64,000 nucleotides of DNA from Peptococcaceae bacterium UBA7702 (GTDB lineage Bacteria; Bacillota; Dehalobacteriia; UBA7702), in the NCBI GenBank assembly GCA_002482535.1, contig DLGE01000001.1, forward strand, positions 655,513 through 719,512, given 5' to 3'. Below are positions 51,074-59,970 of the stretch, piece by piece (the stretch's first letter is position 1; every line of letters starts with the position of its first letter). The position numbers and the translations under genes are program-made. The notes under the pieces are model-generated. The model had not been told where the DNA came from. It searched no databases and saw nothing but the letters and a program-made list of their open reading frames with translations.

Positions 51074-54000
51074 ATGGCCAAAGATGAAAAAACGATATTA
51101 GACACAGATGAAACCGTACTAGACGCCGAAGCGGTAGATGCCACGTCGCCCGACGACGCTGCAACCATGCCGGATGACGCCACTGCTTTGGACGGTGAAG
51201 CGATTTCCAATGATGGGAGTTGTGCGCCGATTATCGAAAAAGGCGCTTCTCTGCTGGATACCTATCACATCGAATCCGATGCCATTGAGGGCGGCATGGG
51301 TGCGGTATGGCGTGTGCATCATACCGGCTGGAACGTTGACCTTGCCATGAAGCGCCCAAAATCAAGTCTCTTTCAGTCGGAAAAGCAGAAAGAAAACTTC
51401 GTCCATGAATGCGAGGCGTGGATCAACCTTGGCCTACATCCCTATATCGTATCCTGTTATTACGTGCGCGAGATCAATAATGTGCCCTCCATCTTCTCGG
51501 AATGGATGGACGGCGGCAGCTTGAAAAACGCTATTGAGGACGAAAGACTGTACGAAGGAAACGCCGCGGAGCGTATCCTCGACATCGCCATCCAGTTTGC
51601 GCGCGGCCTGCATTACGCCCATGAGCAAGGCCTGATCCATCAGGATGTCAAACCCGATAACCTGCTTTTGACAAAAAATTGGGACGCAAAAGTGGCTGAC
51701 TTCGGTATCGCCAGAGCACGCGCCACACTGACCGTACTTGATGCGGATATCCCGACCGACGCCACGATATTTTCTGCCAGTGGTGGCTATACCCCTGCCT
51801 ACTGCTCAATGGAGCAGATGAACGGCGGGCAGCTCACCCGGCGCACCGATATCTATTCCTGGGCGGTATCGGTGATGGAAATGTACCTCGGAGAGCGCCC
51901 TTGGCAAAACGGCGTGATCGCGGGTGCGGCATGCGAGGAATATTTTCCTGATGCAAAAGTTCCCATCCCTCAAAAGATGCAGGAACTGCTTAGAAAATGC
52001 TTAAACGCGAAGGAAACCGAACGTCCGCATGATTTTGCAGAGATAGAAAAACGGTTGCTGGAAATTTATCGGGAAGAAACCGGAAAAGACTATCTGCGCC
52101 CCGTGTCCAAGGCTGCGGCGGATACGGCGGACAGCCTCAACAACCGGGCGCTGTCCTATATCGACCTAGGCAAGACTGATGATGCGGAAAAGCTGTGGGA
52201 GAAAGCTTTAAATGCTGATCCAAATCATATAAACGCAATTGCCAATCAGTCGCTTTGGTCTTGGAGAAACGGAAAATGTGATGATCTATCTGCAATTAGG
52301 GCCGTAGAGCTTGCAAAAGGGAACAAGTCCGATAATGAGTTGGAAGAATTTTGGAATGATTTTCACCGAGAGCGCGGTTGTGCATCAGGTACACGTGAAG
52401 CTTGTGAAAGTCCCGGAATTTTTCCGCAATGGATGTTGCCCCTTCATTTTTCAAATGAAAGCTCCTTGGTACACCCGGTTAAAGCAGGCGTGTTTCTCAC
52501 CAAACGAGGCGGTGTGTTGTGCGCACAGACATCCGCGATTGAAATATGGGATGTCCATACATGCAAGTCGATATGTACATCAAGGGTTATAGATACTTTA
52601 TATAAAAATTTTAGCGTGGATAATAATGAACAGTATTTTTACATGCCAACCGGCTATCGCCTATTAAAGGTAAGCCTGGATTCATTAGAGAAAACGGCAG
52701 AATTGAAAGGTGATTCTCAGGAATATTCTTTTGTCTGCTGTCTTCCCGACGAACGCAACCTTGCGCTTAGTTGCGGCGCGTTCCGTGGCGTCTTAAAGGT
52801 AATCGATTGCGTTTCCATGACCATTCTACACGAACATACGCTTAAAAGGGTGAATCACCCGCTTTCGCTATGTACCTCCGCAGATGGGAAACTGGCTGCT
52901 CTGCTGGATGAGGGGGGCATCGTATATATTATAGACGGAGCTACGTTTGCCGTTGTTGTCACTCTAGATATGAGCCAATACGAACTGAATTCCGTTTGCT
53001 TTATGCCGGATGGCAAAAGGCTGTTTGCTTGCGGCAGGGATATGCGTCCGCTATTGATCGAGATTCAAAACGGCGAGGTGTTAATGAAGTTTGCTGTTTG
53101 CCATGATCGCATTCACCATCTCGCAGTCAGTCCCGATGGAAGGTGGACGGCGACCTGCGGCTATGAAAGGGCTATAAAGCTGTGGGATGTGAACCGCGGT
53201 AAATGTGTGCGCAGTTTTGAGCATTTCGGCTCTCCCTTTAATGTGCTGACGTTCAGCGCGGATTCAAAAAGGCTGCTTGTTGGTGGAAATGATAATGTAC
53301 CATTCATCATACAAATTCCTATGGAAAGGCCTGCCGCGAGCTATATGCTCAATAAAATCGCCTCTACAGAGGACGCGAAGAATGCCGAGGATTCTTTTCT
53401 TACACTAGTCATGGCAAGTCGTGTAGCTTATGAAAATGAGGATATTAATTCGGCTTTGGCGCATTTGAAAGCCGCCCGTTCCATATCAGGCTTTTATAAC
53501 GACCCGCGCGGCATGGAGCTGAATCGTAAAATTGGCCGTCTATGTCGTCGCATAGGGATAGATTTTATCTCAGAGATAGACACATTTGATGGATGCATGC
53601 CCTGTTATTTAGATTCCTCATTCGCTTTCTTTACAGTGGGAAAGGAAAATCTGGCATTAATTAACATCAATAACCGGAAAATAGAGAAACGGATATTCGT
53701 GAATGCCGATGAGCGAAAGGACCCCCGCAACAATGCTGAACATGCGACGATTACAGCGCTATGCTGCACCAGCGACGGCAGATACGTATTCACGGGAAAT
53801 GCTTTTACAACGATACGCGTATGGGATATGCAAAGTAGCAGGATGGTCGGAAAGCTCAAGGGGCATGGTGATGGCATCACCTCTCTCTCCGTAAGCGCGG
53901 ACAACCGTAAGTTAATCAGTACAAGCAACGACCGAACGATACGGATATGGGATATCAGCAGTTCAAAGTGTATCGCTGTGCTTGGTGATCCCGAGCGCGA

Positions 54001-54733
54001 CGCGGTTCACGCGCACCATCGTGGCGTAAACGCGGCGAGCATGTCCTGCGACGGCAGTCGGATCGTGTCTTGCAGCGCGGATTGCACCGTGAAGGTTTGG
54101 GATGCGGTCACTGCCTCCTGCATAGGAACCCTGCGAGGGCATGAAAAGGACGTATTGGCCGTAGCCATCAGCGATGATACGCAGATCGCTCTATCCTGTT
54201 CTGCCGATCAGACGGCAATCTTATGGGACATCAAAACGATGAGTTTGCTCCATCGGTTTGATCTTCCGGGTGGCTATCACTATAGCGTGGTGTTCTCGCC
54301 GGATGGCCGTTTCGCGTTTATCGGCAGCACAAATAAAAGTTTTACGGTGCTTGACCTAAAAGCACTTAAGGTTTGCTGCTCCATAGATGAAGAAAGCGCC
54401 TACCGCAAGGCCGTGGCACTAAGCCCAGATGGCGATACCATGCTGCGCAGCATCGTAAATGGTAATACAAAGCGGTATGCGGTAAGCTGGCACTATGAAT
54501 TCCCCGGCTTTACCGATTGGGATGAGGGTGCGCGATTGTATCTGAACACATTTCTCACGCTATACCCTCATTGGGGGCAAAAGGAACTCGATACCCTTAT
54601 AGAGGAACTGCAAGCCCGTGGCTATGGCTTCATCCGCCCCGAGGGCATAAGGAAAAAGCTAATGGAGATTGCCTCCACAAGGGAGCCAGAGAAAAAGAAT
54701 TTCAGTTTATTTGGTAAAAAGAAATGGAGGTGA
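51074..54733 (+). CDS. Ser/Thr protein kinase fused to TPR and WD40 repeats
   Basis: A 1219-residue protein. The kinase (about 60-345) has EGGMGAVW (72-79), Lys93, a non-RD loop HQDVKPDN (189-196) and DFG (209-211), with an activation segment containing GGYTPAYCSMEQ. A TPR-like pair follows (about 360-410, DSLNNRALSYIDLGKTDDAE). Two blocks of WD40 repeats (about 440-755 and 860-1110) are marked by recurring GH...SVSADNRKLISTSNDRTIRIW-type units. Such proteins scaffold or sense partners. ATG 51074 follows AGGGGTGAT (51062-51070). It lies directly before the AAA+/FtsH gene. All core kinase residues are kept except the HRD arginine. Confidence 0.87.
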   Translation: MAKDEKTILDTDETVLDAEAVDATSPDDAATMPDDATALDGEAISNDGSCAPIIEKGASLLDTYHIESDAIEGGMGAVWRVHHTGWNVDLAMKRPKSSLFQSEKQKENFVHECEAWINLGLHPYIVSCYYVREINNVPSIFSEWMDGGSLKNAIEDERLYEGNAAERILDIAIQFARGLHYAHEQGLIHQDVKPDNLLLTKNWDAKVADFGIARARATLTVLDADIPTDATIFSASGGYTPAYCSMEQMNGGQLTRRTDIYSWAVSVMEMYLGERPWQNGVIAGAACEEYFPDAKVPIPQKMQELLRKCLNAKETERPHDFAEIEKRLLEIYREETGKDYLRPVSKAAADTADSLNNRALSYIDLGKTDDAEKLWEKALNADPNHINAIANQSLWSWRNGKCDDLSAIRAVELAKGNKSDNELEEFWNDFHRERGCASGTREACESPGIFPQWMLPLHFSNESSLVHPVKAGVFLTKRGGVLCAQTSAIEIWDVHTCKSICTSRVIDTLYKNFSVDNNEQYFYMPTGYRLLKVSLDSLEKTAELKGDSQEYSFVCCLPDERNLALSCGAFRGVLKVIDCVSMTILHEHTLKRVNHPLSLCTSADGKLAALLDEGGIVYIIDGATFAVVVTLDMSQYELNSVCFMPDGKRLFACGRDMRPLLIEIQNGEVLMKFAVCHDRIHHLAVSPDGRWTATCGYERAIKLWDVNRGKCVRSFEHFGSPFNVLTFSADSKRLLVGGNDNVPFIIQIPMERPAASYMLNKIASTEDAKNAEDSFLTLVMASRVAYENEDINSALAHLKAARSISGFYNDPRGMELNRKIGRLCRRIGIDFISEIDTFDGCMPCYLDSSFAFFTVGKENLALININNRKIEKRIFVNADERKDPRNNAEHATITALCCTSDGRYVFTGNAFTTIRVWDMQSSRMVGKLKGHGDGITSLSVSADNRKLISTSNDRTIRIWDISSSKCIAVLGDPERDAVHAHHRGVNAASMSCDGSRIVSCSADCTVKVWDAVTASCIGTLRGHEKDVLAVAISDDTQIALSCSADQTAILWDIKTMSLLHRFDLPGGYHYSVVFSPDGRFAFIGSTNKSFTVLDLKALKVCCSIDEESAYRKAVALSPDGDTMLRSIVNGNTKRYAVSWHYEFPGFTDWDEGARLYLNTFLTLYPHWGQKELDTLIEELQARGYGFIRPEGIRKKLMEIASTREPEKKNFSLFGKKKWR

Positions 54734-54738
54734 CGCAT

Positions 54739-57700
54739 ATGGATTCATCCATCACCATGCAATTTGTCATGATGCGCGCGCAGGCGGAACTTGCGGCGGG
54801 CAATGGCGTGGAGCTTGCAGTAGAGCATGTTTTTTTAGGCATTTTGAAGCTTGCCGAGCTTCAGCCCAAAGATATCACACCAAAAGAGAAATACCATAGC
54901 GGAATCAAAGAGGATATTCGCCAAGTACGGGCGCTTTTGTCCGAAGCCGGGATCGATTCGTCACGCGCACGGGGCCAATTGCGCGGGATGCTACGCAGTT
55001 ATCGCTTTCCTGAAAACAGGAATATCCAAGCAGAGATGACATCGATGATGAATACGGCGTCACAGGTGGCCGCCGCCATGGGTTCTGAGGAACTAACCGC
55101 TGCCATGGTGCTTACGGTGCTGTTGAATGATCCAATCGGCGTCATCGGTGAAATTGTTCCCCAAAGTGGAAACAAGGCCGTTTTGCAAAACGGTGAACCG
55201 GCGGCGGAGGCCGCTGCCCCCATACCGAAGAGCAAGGAACAAATGCCCGAAGCGACATCTGAAATGGGGCTTAGCTTCCTGCCGGAACTGACAGCGCGCA
55301 TCCGCACCATGCGCTCCAAGCTGCTCTCCACTGTTTGCGGGCAGGATCATGTGGTTCATGCTTTTTCGGAAGGTATGTTCAGCGCGGAGGTGCTGGCGGC
55401 AAGCGATGAAAAGCGCAGGCGTCCACGGGCTATCTTCGTTTTCGCGGGGCCTCCGGGCGTCGGGAAGACCTTCCTTGCCGAGCAGGCGGCGGAAGCGCTC
55501 AGCATTCCCTATAAACGATTCGATATGTCCAGCTTTTCCGATCATCAGTCGTATATGAACCTCGTCGGCTTTGAGCGCAGCTATCAGGGAGCAAAACCGG
55601 GCACGCTGACAGGCTTTGTCAAACAGCACCCGCACAGCATTTTACTGTTTGACGAGATTGAAAAAGCGCACCTTAACACGATCCACCTGTTTTTACAGAT
55701 ACTTGACGCGGGCAGATTATCCGACAAATATATGGATGAAGATGTCTCGTTTAAGGACACCATCATTATTTTCACATCCAATGCGGGACGTTCTCTCTAT
55801 GAGGGCGACGCAAAGCAAAACGCTGCGGGTATCCCGCGCAAGACCATATTGAACGCGCTGGAAACTGAGAAAAATCCACAAACAGGGCAGCCTTTCTTCC
55901 CCGCCGCCATTACCTCCCGTATGGCCACGGGCTGGCCGCTTCTGTTCAATCACTTGCAGGCGAACGATTTGGAAAAAATCAGCGCGGGAGAATTCAAGCG
56001 ATTTTGTGAGTTGTTCCATAAGCAGTACGGCATTACCGTAAGCTCGGATGAACTGCTGTCGAGTACGCTCCTCTTTGCGGAAGGTGGTCAGGCCGACGCG
56101 CGCACGTTGCGGGCACAAACGGAGCTTTTCTTTAAAAACGAAATATTTAAGCTTTGTCGGTTATTCAACGTGGATTCCTTTCTCTCCGTGCTGGAGCGTT
56201 TGGACAGCATCCGGTTTGAAGTTGATGCCGTACACCTCTCTGTCGATGTGCTTCCCCTATTCCAGAACAACGAAAAAGCCGAAATCCTGATTTTCGGCAC
56301 GCCGTGGTTTGCAGGCACATGTAAAGAAAAGCTGCCTGGCTTCGTTTTTTATCAGACCACAAATCGGGATGAGGCGCTAAAAATCGCCGGTGAAAAGGAC
56401 ATCCGGTTAGTCCTGCTTGATCTGAGTACACGGGATGAAACCACAGCAAAAAACGATGAAAGCAGCCTGTCTCTTAATCTTGCAGCCGCAACAGGGACAG
56501 TGAACGCCTTTGATTTTGCGCCTATGGCGGCGGCGAGTATACACGAAGGTAATGAGCTGTTTAGCGCTATTCGTGAACGTCTTCCCGAACTGCCGGTGTA
56601 TCTTCTGGAAACAGAATTATTTAAGATCGACAGCGAGCTTCTCATGTCTTTCGTGCGTGCGGGAGCCAGAGGCAAGCTCACCGCGCCCACCGATGATTTT
56701 ACGGTGTTTGAAGATGAGCTTGAAGATATCTGCAAGCGGATGTACATGCAGAGCGTAGCGGCGCGCATGGCCGGGGAACGCAAGGTGCTGTATTTTGAAA
56801 CCGCGCCTAAATTTACCCCCGATAAAAAAGAAGTCGTCATTCGGGTTCGGGATCTCCAGTTGAAGCGCGCGCTGGCTGCGGAGGACGCCGGAGAGGTGTT
56901 GACGGACGCTGAAAAACCGAACATCCGGTTCGCGGATGTGATCGGTGCCGGTGAAGCGAAAGAAGAATTGCAATTCTTCATCAATTATCTTAAAAATCCC
57001 AAAAAATTCTCGGCGCAGGGCTTAAAGCCGCCTAAGGGCGTACTCCTTTACGGCCCTCCGGGAACGGGCAAAACGCTGCTGGCCAAGGCGATGGCCGGAG
57101 AAAGCGGCGTCGCTTTTATCCCCGCTGTGGCAAGTTCGTTTGTCACCAAGTATCAAGGAAGCGGCCCGGAATCCGTCCGTGCGCTATTCAAAAAGGCACG
57201 GCGGTACGCCCCCGCCATCATCTTTATCGACGAGATCGACGCGGTGGGACGCGCACGCGGCGGCTCGGACTCCGCGCATGGCGAGGAAATGGCGCTCAAC
57301 GCGCTGCTGACGGAAATGGACGGTTTTTCTGTCGATCCAAAACGCCCCGTCTTTGTGCTGGCGGCAACTAATTTTGACGTTGAGGAAGGCAAAGGCGGCA
57401 TGGGCACCATCGACGCGGCGCTTGCCCGGCGCTTTGACAGAAAGATCATGGTGGATCTGCCGAACAAGGATGACCGGCGGCAGTATATCGAAATGATGCT
57501 CAAAAAGAATAAGATGCACATCGTTACAGAGCAGATGATCGAGCGCCTTGCCGGGCGTTCCACCGGTATGAGCCTTGCCAATATGGCGTCGGTGCTGGAG
57601 CTTGCCAACCGCATGGCGGTGAAGCAAAATAAACCCCTTGACGATGCGCTGCTGGATGAAGCGTTTGAGCTTTCCCGCTTTGGCGCGGAGAAAAACTGGG

Positions 57701-58239
57701 GTCATGGATATTTGGAGCGTGTCGCACGGCATGAATCCGGCCACGCTTTCTTATGCTATTTGGGCGGGAATACCCCTTCCTACCTGACCATTGTCGCCCG
57801 GGGCGGTCATGGCGGTTATATGGAGCATTCCGATCAGGACATGGGGCCGCTGCAAACCAAGGAGGATTTAATCAGCCGTATCCGCGTAAGCCTCGGCGGG
57901 CGGGCGGCTGAGATTGTATATTACGGTGAGAAAGACGGTGTTTCCACCGGCGCGTCGGGAGATTTGGAACAGGCTACCCGCGTTGCCCGCGCCATGATCT
58001 GCAATTACGGCATGGACGATGAATTCGGTATGGCCGTCATGAGCGCGGATGAAGCCACGCGCGGTCCGCTGGCCGCCAAGGTATCCCAGCGCGTCAGCGC
58101 TATCATCCGCGATGAGATGAAAAACACCGTAGAGATTATTGTGAAGAATAAACACCGTATGGATCGCATGGTGAATGCGCTGCTGGAAAAAAACAAGCTG
58201 ACCCGTGAGGAAATGGAAGCGCTGCTGGGCCAAGAATAA
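54739..58239 (+). CDS. Chimeric AAA+ protease: Clp N-domain, ClpB-like ATPase, receiver-like domain and FtsH
   Basis: A 1166-residue cytosolic protein. Domains in order: a Clp repeat N-like region (about 1-150); a ClpB/ClpC-type AAA+ module with Walker A GPPGVGKT (237-244), Walker B FDEIEKAH (D305-E306) and TSNAGRSL; a receiver-like domain (about 513-665) with an Asp561 in LVLLDLS and VRAGARGKLTAP; and an FtsH module with GPPGTGKT (772-779), D831-E832, ALARRFDR, the zinc motif HESGH (998-1002) and zinc ligand Asp1075. No membrane helix is seen, unlike normal FtsH. It would unfold and degrade proteins under kinase control. ATG 54739 follows GGAGGTGA (54726-54733). Confidence 0.85.
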   Translation: MDSSITMQFVMMRAQAELAAGNGVELAVEHVFLGILKLAELQPKDITPKEKYHSGIKEDIRQVRALLSEAGIDSSRARGQLRGMLRSYRFPENRNIQAEMTSMMNTASQVAAAMGSEELTAAMVLTVLLNDPIGVIGEIVPQSGNKAVLQNGEPAAEAAAPIPKSKEQMPEATSEMGLSFLPELTARIRTMRSKLLSTVCGQDHVVHAFSEGMFSAEVLAASDEKRRRPRAIFVFAGPPGVGKTFLAEQAAEALSIPYKRFDMSSFSDHQSYMNLVGFERSYQGAKPGTLTGFVKQHPHSILLFDEIEKAHLNTIHLFLQILDAGRLSDKYMDEDVSFKDTIIIFTSNAGRSLYEGDAKQNAAGIPRKTILNALETEKNPQTGQPFFPAAITSRMATGWPLLFNHLQANDLEKISAGEFKRFCELFHKQYGITVSSDELLSSTLLFAEGGQADARTLRAQTELFFKNEIFKLCRLFNVDSFLSVLERLDSIRFEVDAVHLSVDVLPLFQNNEKAEILIFGTPWFAGTCKEKLPGFVFYQTTNRDEALKIAGEKDIRLVLLDLSTRDETTAKNDESSLSLNLAAATGTVNAFDFAPMAAASIHEGNELFSAIRERLPELPVYLLETELFKIDSELLMSFVRAGARGKLTAPTDDFTVFEDELEDICKRMYMQSVAARMAGERKVLYFETAPKFTPDKKEVVIRVRDLQLKRALAAEDAGEVLTDAEKPNIRFADVIGAGEAKEELQFFINYLKNPKKFSAQGLKPPKGVLLYGPPGTGKTLLAKAMAGESGVAFIPAVASSFVTKYQGSGPESVRALFKKARRYAPAIIFIDEIDAVGRARGGSDSAHGEEMALNALLTEMDGFSVDPKRPVFVLAATNFDVEEGKGGMGTIDAALARRFDRKIMVDLPNKDDRRQYIEMMLKKNKMHIVTEQMIERLAGRSTGMSLANMASVLELANRMAVKQNKPLDDALLDEAFELSRFGAEKNWGHGYLERVARHESGHAFLCYLGGNTPSYLTIVARGGHGGYMEHSDQDMGPLQTKEDLISRIRVSLGGRAAEIVYYGEKDGVSTGASGDLEQATRVARAMICNYGMDDEFGMAVMSADEATRGPLAAKVSQRVSAIIRDEMKNTVEIIVKNKHRMDRMVNALLEKNKLTREEMEALLGQE

Positions 58240-58295
58240 GTGGGAAAGATTCTGCGACGAACGCACAGGATGTCGGAAAATATGGAGGTAGCAAT

Positions 58296-59873
58296 ATGAA
58301 AACTCTTTTGCGTATTATGCTTACCATCTGGCTGGCGCTGAGTCTGACAGCCTGTGGAGCGCCCGCTGCGACGGTACCCTCTCCCACCCTGTCTGCGGCA
58401 TCAGATACCGTTACGTTTTCTGATCCTGTGCTGGAGGCAATGGTGCGCGGATCGATAGGCAAGCCACAGGACGACATTACTGTGGCGGAGGCAGAATCGG
58501 TGACAAGGCTGAACCTCAGCAATGAGTGGCAGCGTTACGTTTCTCAAGGGACAACAATCAAGGATATTAGCGGGCTGGAATATTTCAAAAACCTTGAAAG
58601 CCTCGACCTGTCTTTTCACGCGATCACCGATATTACGCCGCTTACAGGGCTTAAAAAGCTCACCTCGCTGTCGCTAAGCAATAACCCTGTCGCCGATATC
58701 TCGCCGCTTGCCGGGTTGACGGGTCTGAAAGTGCTGATTTTGACAGGCTGCAAGGCGCAGGACTACGCTCCGCTTGCAAAGCTTGTCAACCTGGATTTCC
58801 TGATGCTTGACCATTCGACGATCGCCGACGTGTCGACGCTGGCTTCGCTCACAAAACTCAAGCATCTGTACCTTACAGGCAGCCCCATAAACAATTATTT
58901 CCCGCTGTCGGATATCTACCCAAACTTAGAGCAAAAGGATTTCACCATTGCGTTCACGCTTGCCGAGCTTGGGTTTACCATGAACGACGCCAACAATCAG
59001 GCTAGCTATGGGGACGTTCAGCGCGGCGGGTTGAGCGTGAACATCAACCACGCCGAGTGGGGCGCTCCGCAGTCTGAAGATATGACGAAATGCGTAAGAA
59101 TGGACTTAATGCTGGATAGCGGGTATACATTGGTCGTCTTGTACTATCCTGAAATAAGCGCCTATGTCTTTCAAATGAACATCAATGGTGAACAGATGAA
59201 CTACATCTACAACGCGGCAGACGGTACATTCATGGTGGATTCCAACAACAGGGAACGCTTTGAGCGGATGATAACGGAGGCGCTGGGCGAAACGGGCGAA
59301 ACGGACGCGCTGCTTGCGCCCATCCCAGTTTTTGACGACACGATCAGGGAAACCTTCGGCATGACCGCCGACGCGCTCTACGCGCTGCCGTTTGAACAGA
59401 CAGCAGCGCAGCCTGAGCAAACGACCGCGCCATATGCGATGCCGTACACGCAGTTGGGATTCACCGCAGACACAGCCAACGCGGTCTGCATATATGAGCG
59501 GCAGGAGCCGCACTACATGCGCATTGCCATTCACAGACCGGAATGGGGTGAGAACCCCGATGGCTGGAATATGGAATTTTATGACGATGATATGAACGGC
59601 TATAAGCTACATATTCTGTACTATGAAACTGAGGGGAAATATCACGTTTCCATAGAGAAAGATGGCGTGGAAGCTGGTTTTGAAACCTACCCAGCCACGG
59701 GTGAAAAAGGTTGGGAATATCCCGACTTGGAAATGGCTCATCGGATGTTTAACGATGCTTTTGGAACGACAGGCAAAGAACTGTATGACAAGGCACCGGC
59801 TTACTTTGAGCAGGTGATTCAGGAGCGTTTCGACATGAGTATCGAAGAACTCTATGCGCTGCCCACCCAATAG
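58296..59873 (+). CDS. Leucine-rich-repeat lipoprotein with a duplicated C-terminal domain
   Basis: A 525-residue lipoprotein with a lipobox LSLTAC (Cys20). Internalin-like LRRs (about 85-210) show units such as ITPLTGLKKLTSLSLSNNPV and ISPLAGLTGLKVLILTGCK. The rest (about 220-525) contains two copies of one domain of about 110 residues. Each includes a xEWGxxPxx start and ends MTADALYALPFEQ or MSIEELYALPTQ, a clear internal tandem duplication. It would sit on the outer face of the membrane. GGAGGT (58282-58287) precedes ATG 58296. It follows the AAA+/FtsH gene by 56 bases. Confidence 0.8.
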   Translation: MKTLLRIMLTIWLALSLTACGAPAATVPSPTLSAASDTVTFSDPVLEAMVRGSIGKPQDDITVAEAESVTRLNLSNEWQRYVSQGTTIKDISGLEYFKNLESLDLSFHAITDITPLTGLKKLTSLSLSNNPVADISPLAGLTGLKVLILTGCKAQDYAPLAKLVNLDFLMLDHSTIADVSTLASLTKLKHLYLTGSPINNYFPLSDIYPNLEQKDFTIAFTLAELGFTMNDANNQASYGDVQRGGLSVNINHAEWGAPQSEDMTKCVRMDLMLDSGYTLVVLYYPEISAYVFQMNINGEQMNYIYNAADGTFMVDSNNRERFERMITEALGETGETDALLAPIPVFDDTIRETFGMTADALYALPFEQTAAQPEQTTAPYAMPYTQLGFTADTANAVCIYERQEPHYMRIAIHRPEWGENPDGWNMEFYDDDMNGYKLHILYYETEGKYHVSIEKDGVEAGFETYPATGEKGWEYPDLEMAHRMFNDAFGTTGKELYDKAPAYFEQVIQERFDMSIEELYALPTQ

Positions 59874-59885
59874 AGGAACAAGTGA

Positions 59886-59957
59886 ACCTTTGAGGAAATG
59901 GAAGCGCTGTTGGATCAGGAGTCGCCTGCGACTCCTGCAAAAGGCATTCCCGTATGA
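59886..59957 (+). pseudogene. Relic of a second AAA+/FtsH gene 3' end
   Basis: The frame TFEEMEALLDQES followed by PATPAKGIPV and a stop (TGA 59955-59957) matches the end of the AAA+/FtsH protein, TREEMEALLGQE. Eighteen bases (59892-59909) are identical to 58207-58224 and the following bases are similar. A stop just upstream (TGA 59883-59885) leaves no start, so it is a fragment, probably from a lost duplicate copy. Confidence 0.6.
59916..59937. other. Perfect 9-bp hairpin before the tandem kinase gene
   Basis: CAGGAGTCG (59916-59924) pairs with CGACTCCTG (59929-59937) across a CCTG loop. No T-run follows, so it is unlikely to be a terminator. It lies inside the relic sequence. Confidence 0.45.
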
Positions 59958-59970
59958 AAGGGGCAATATT

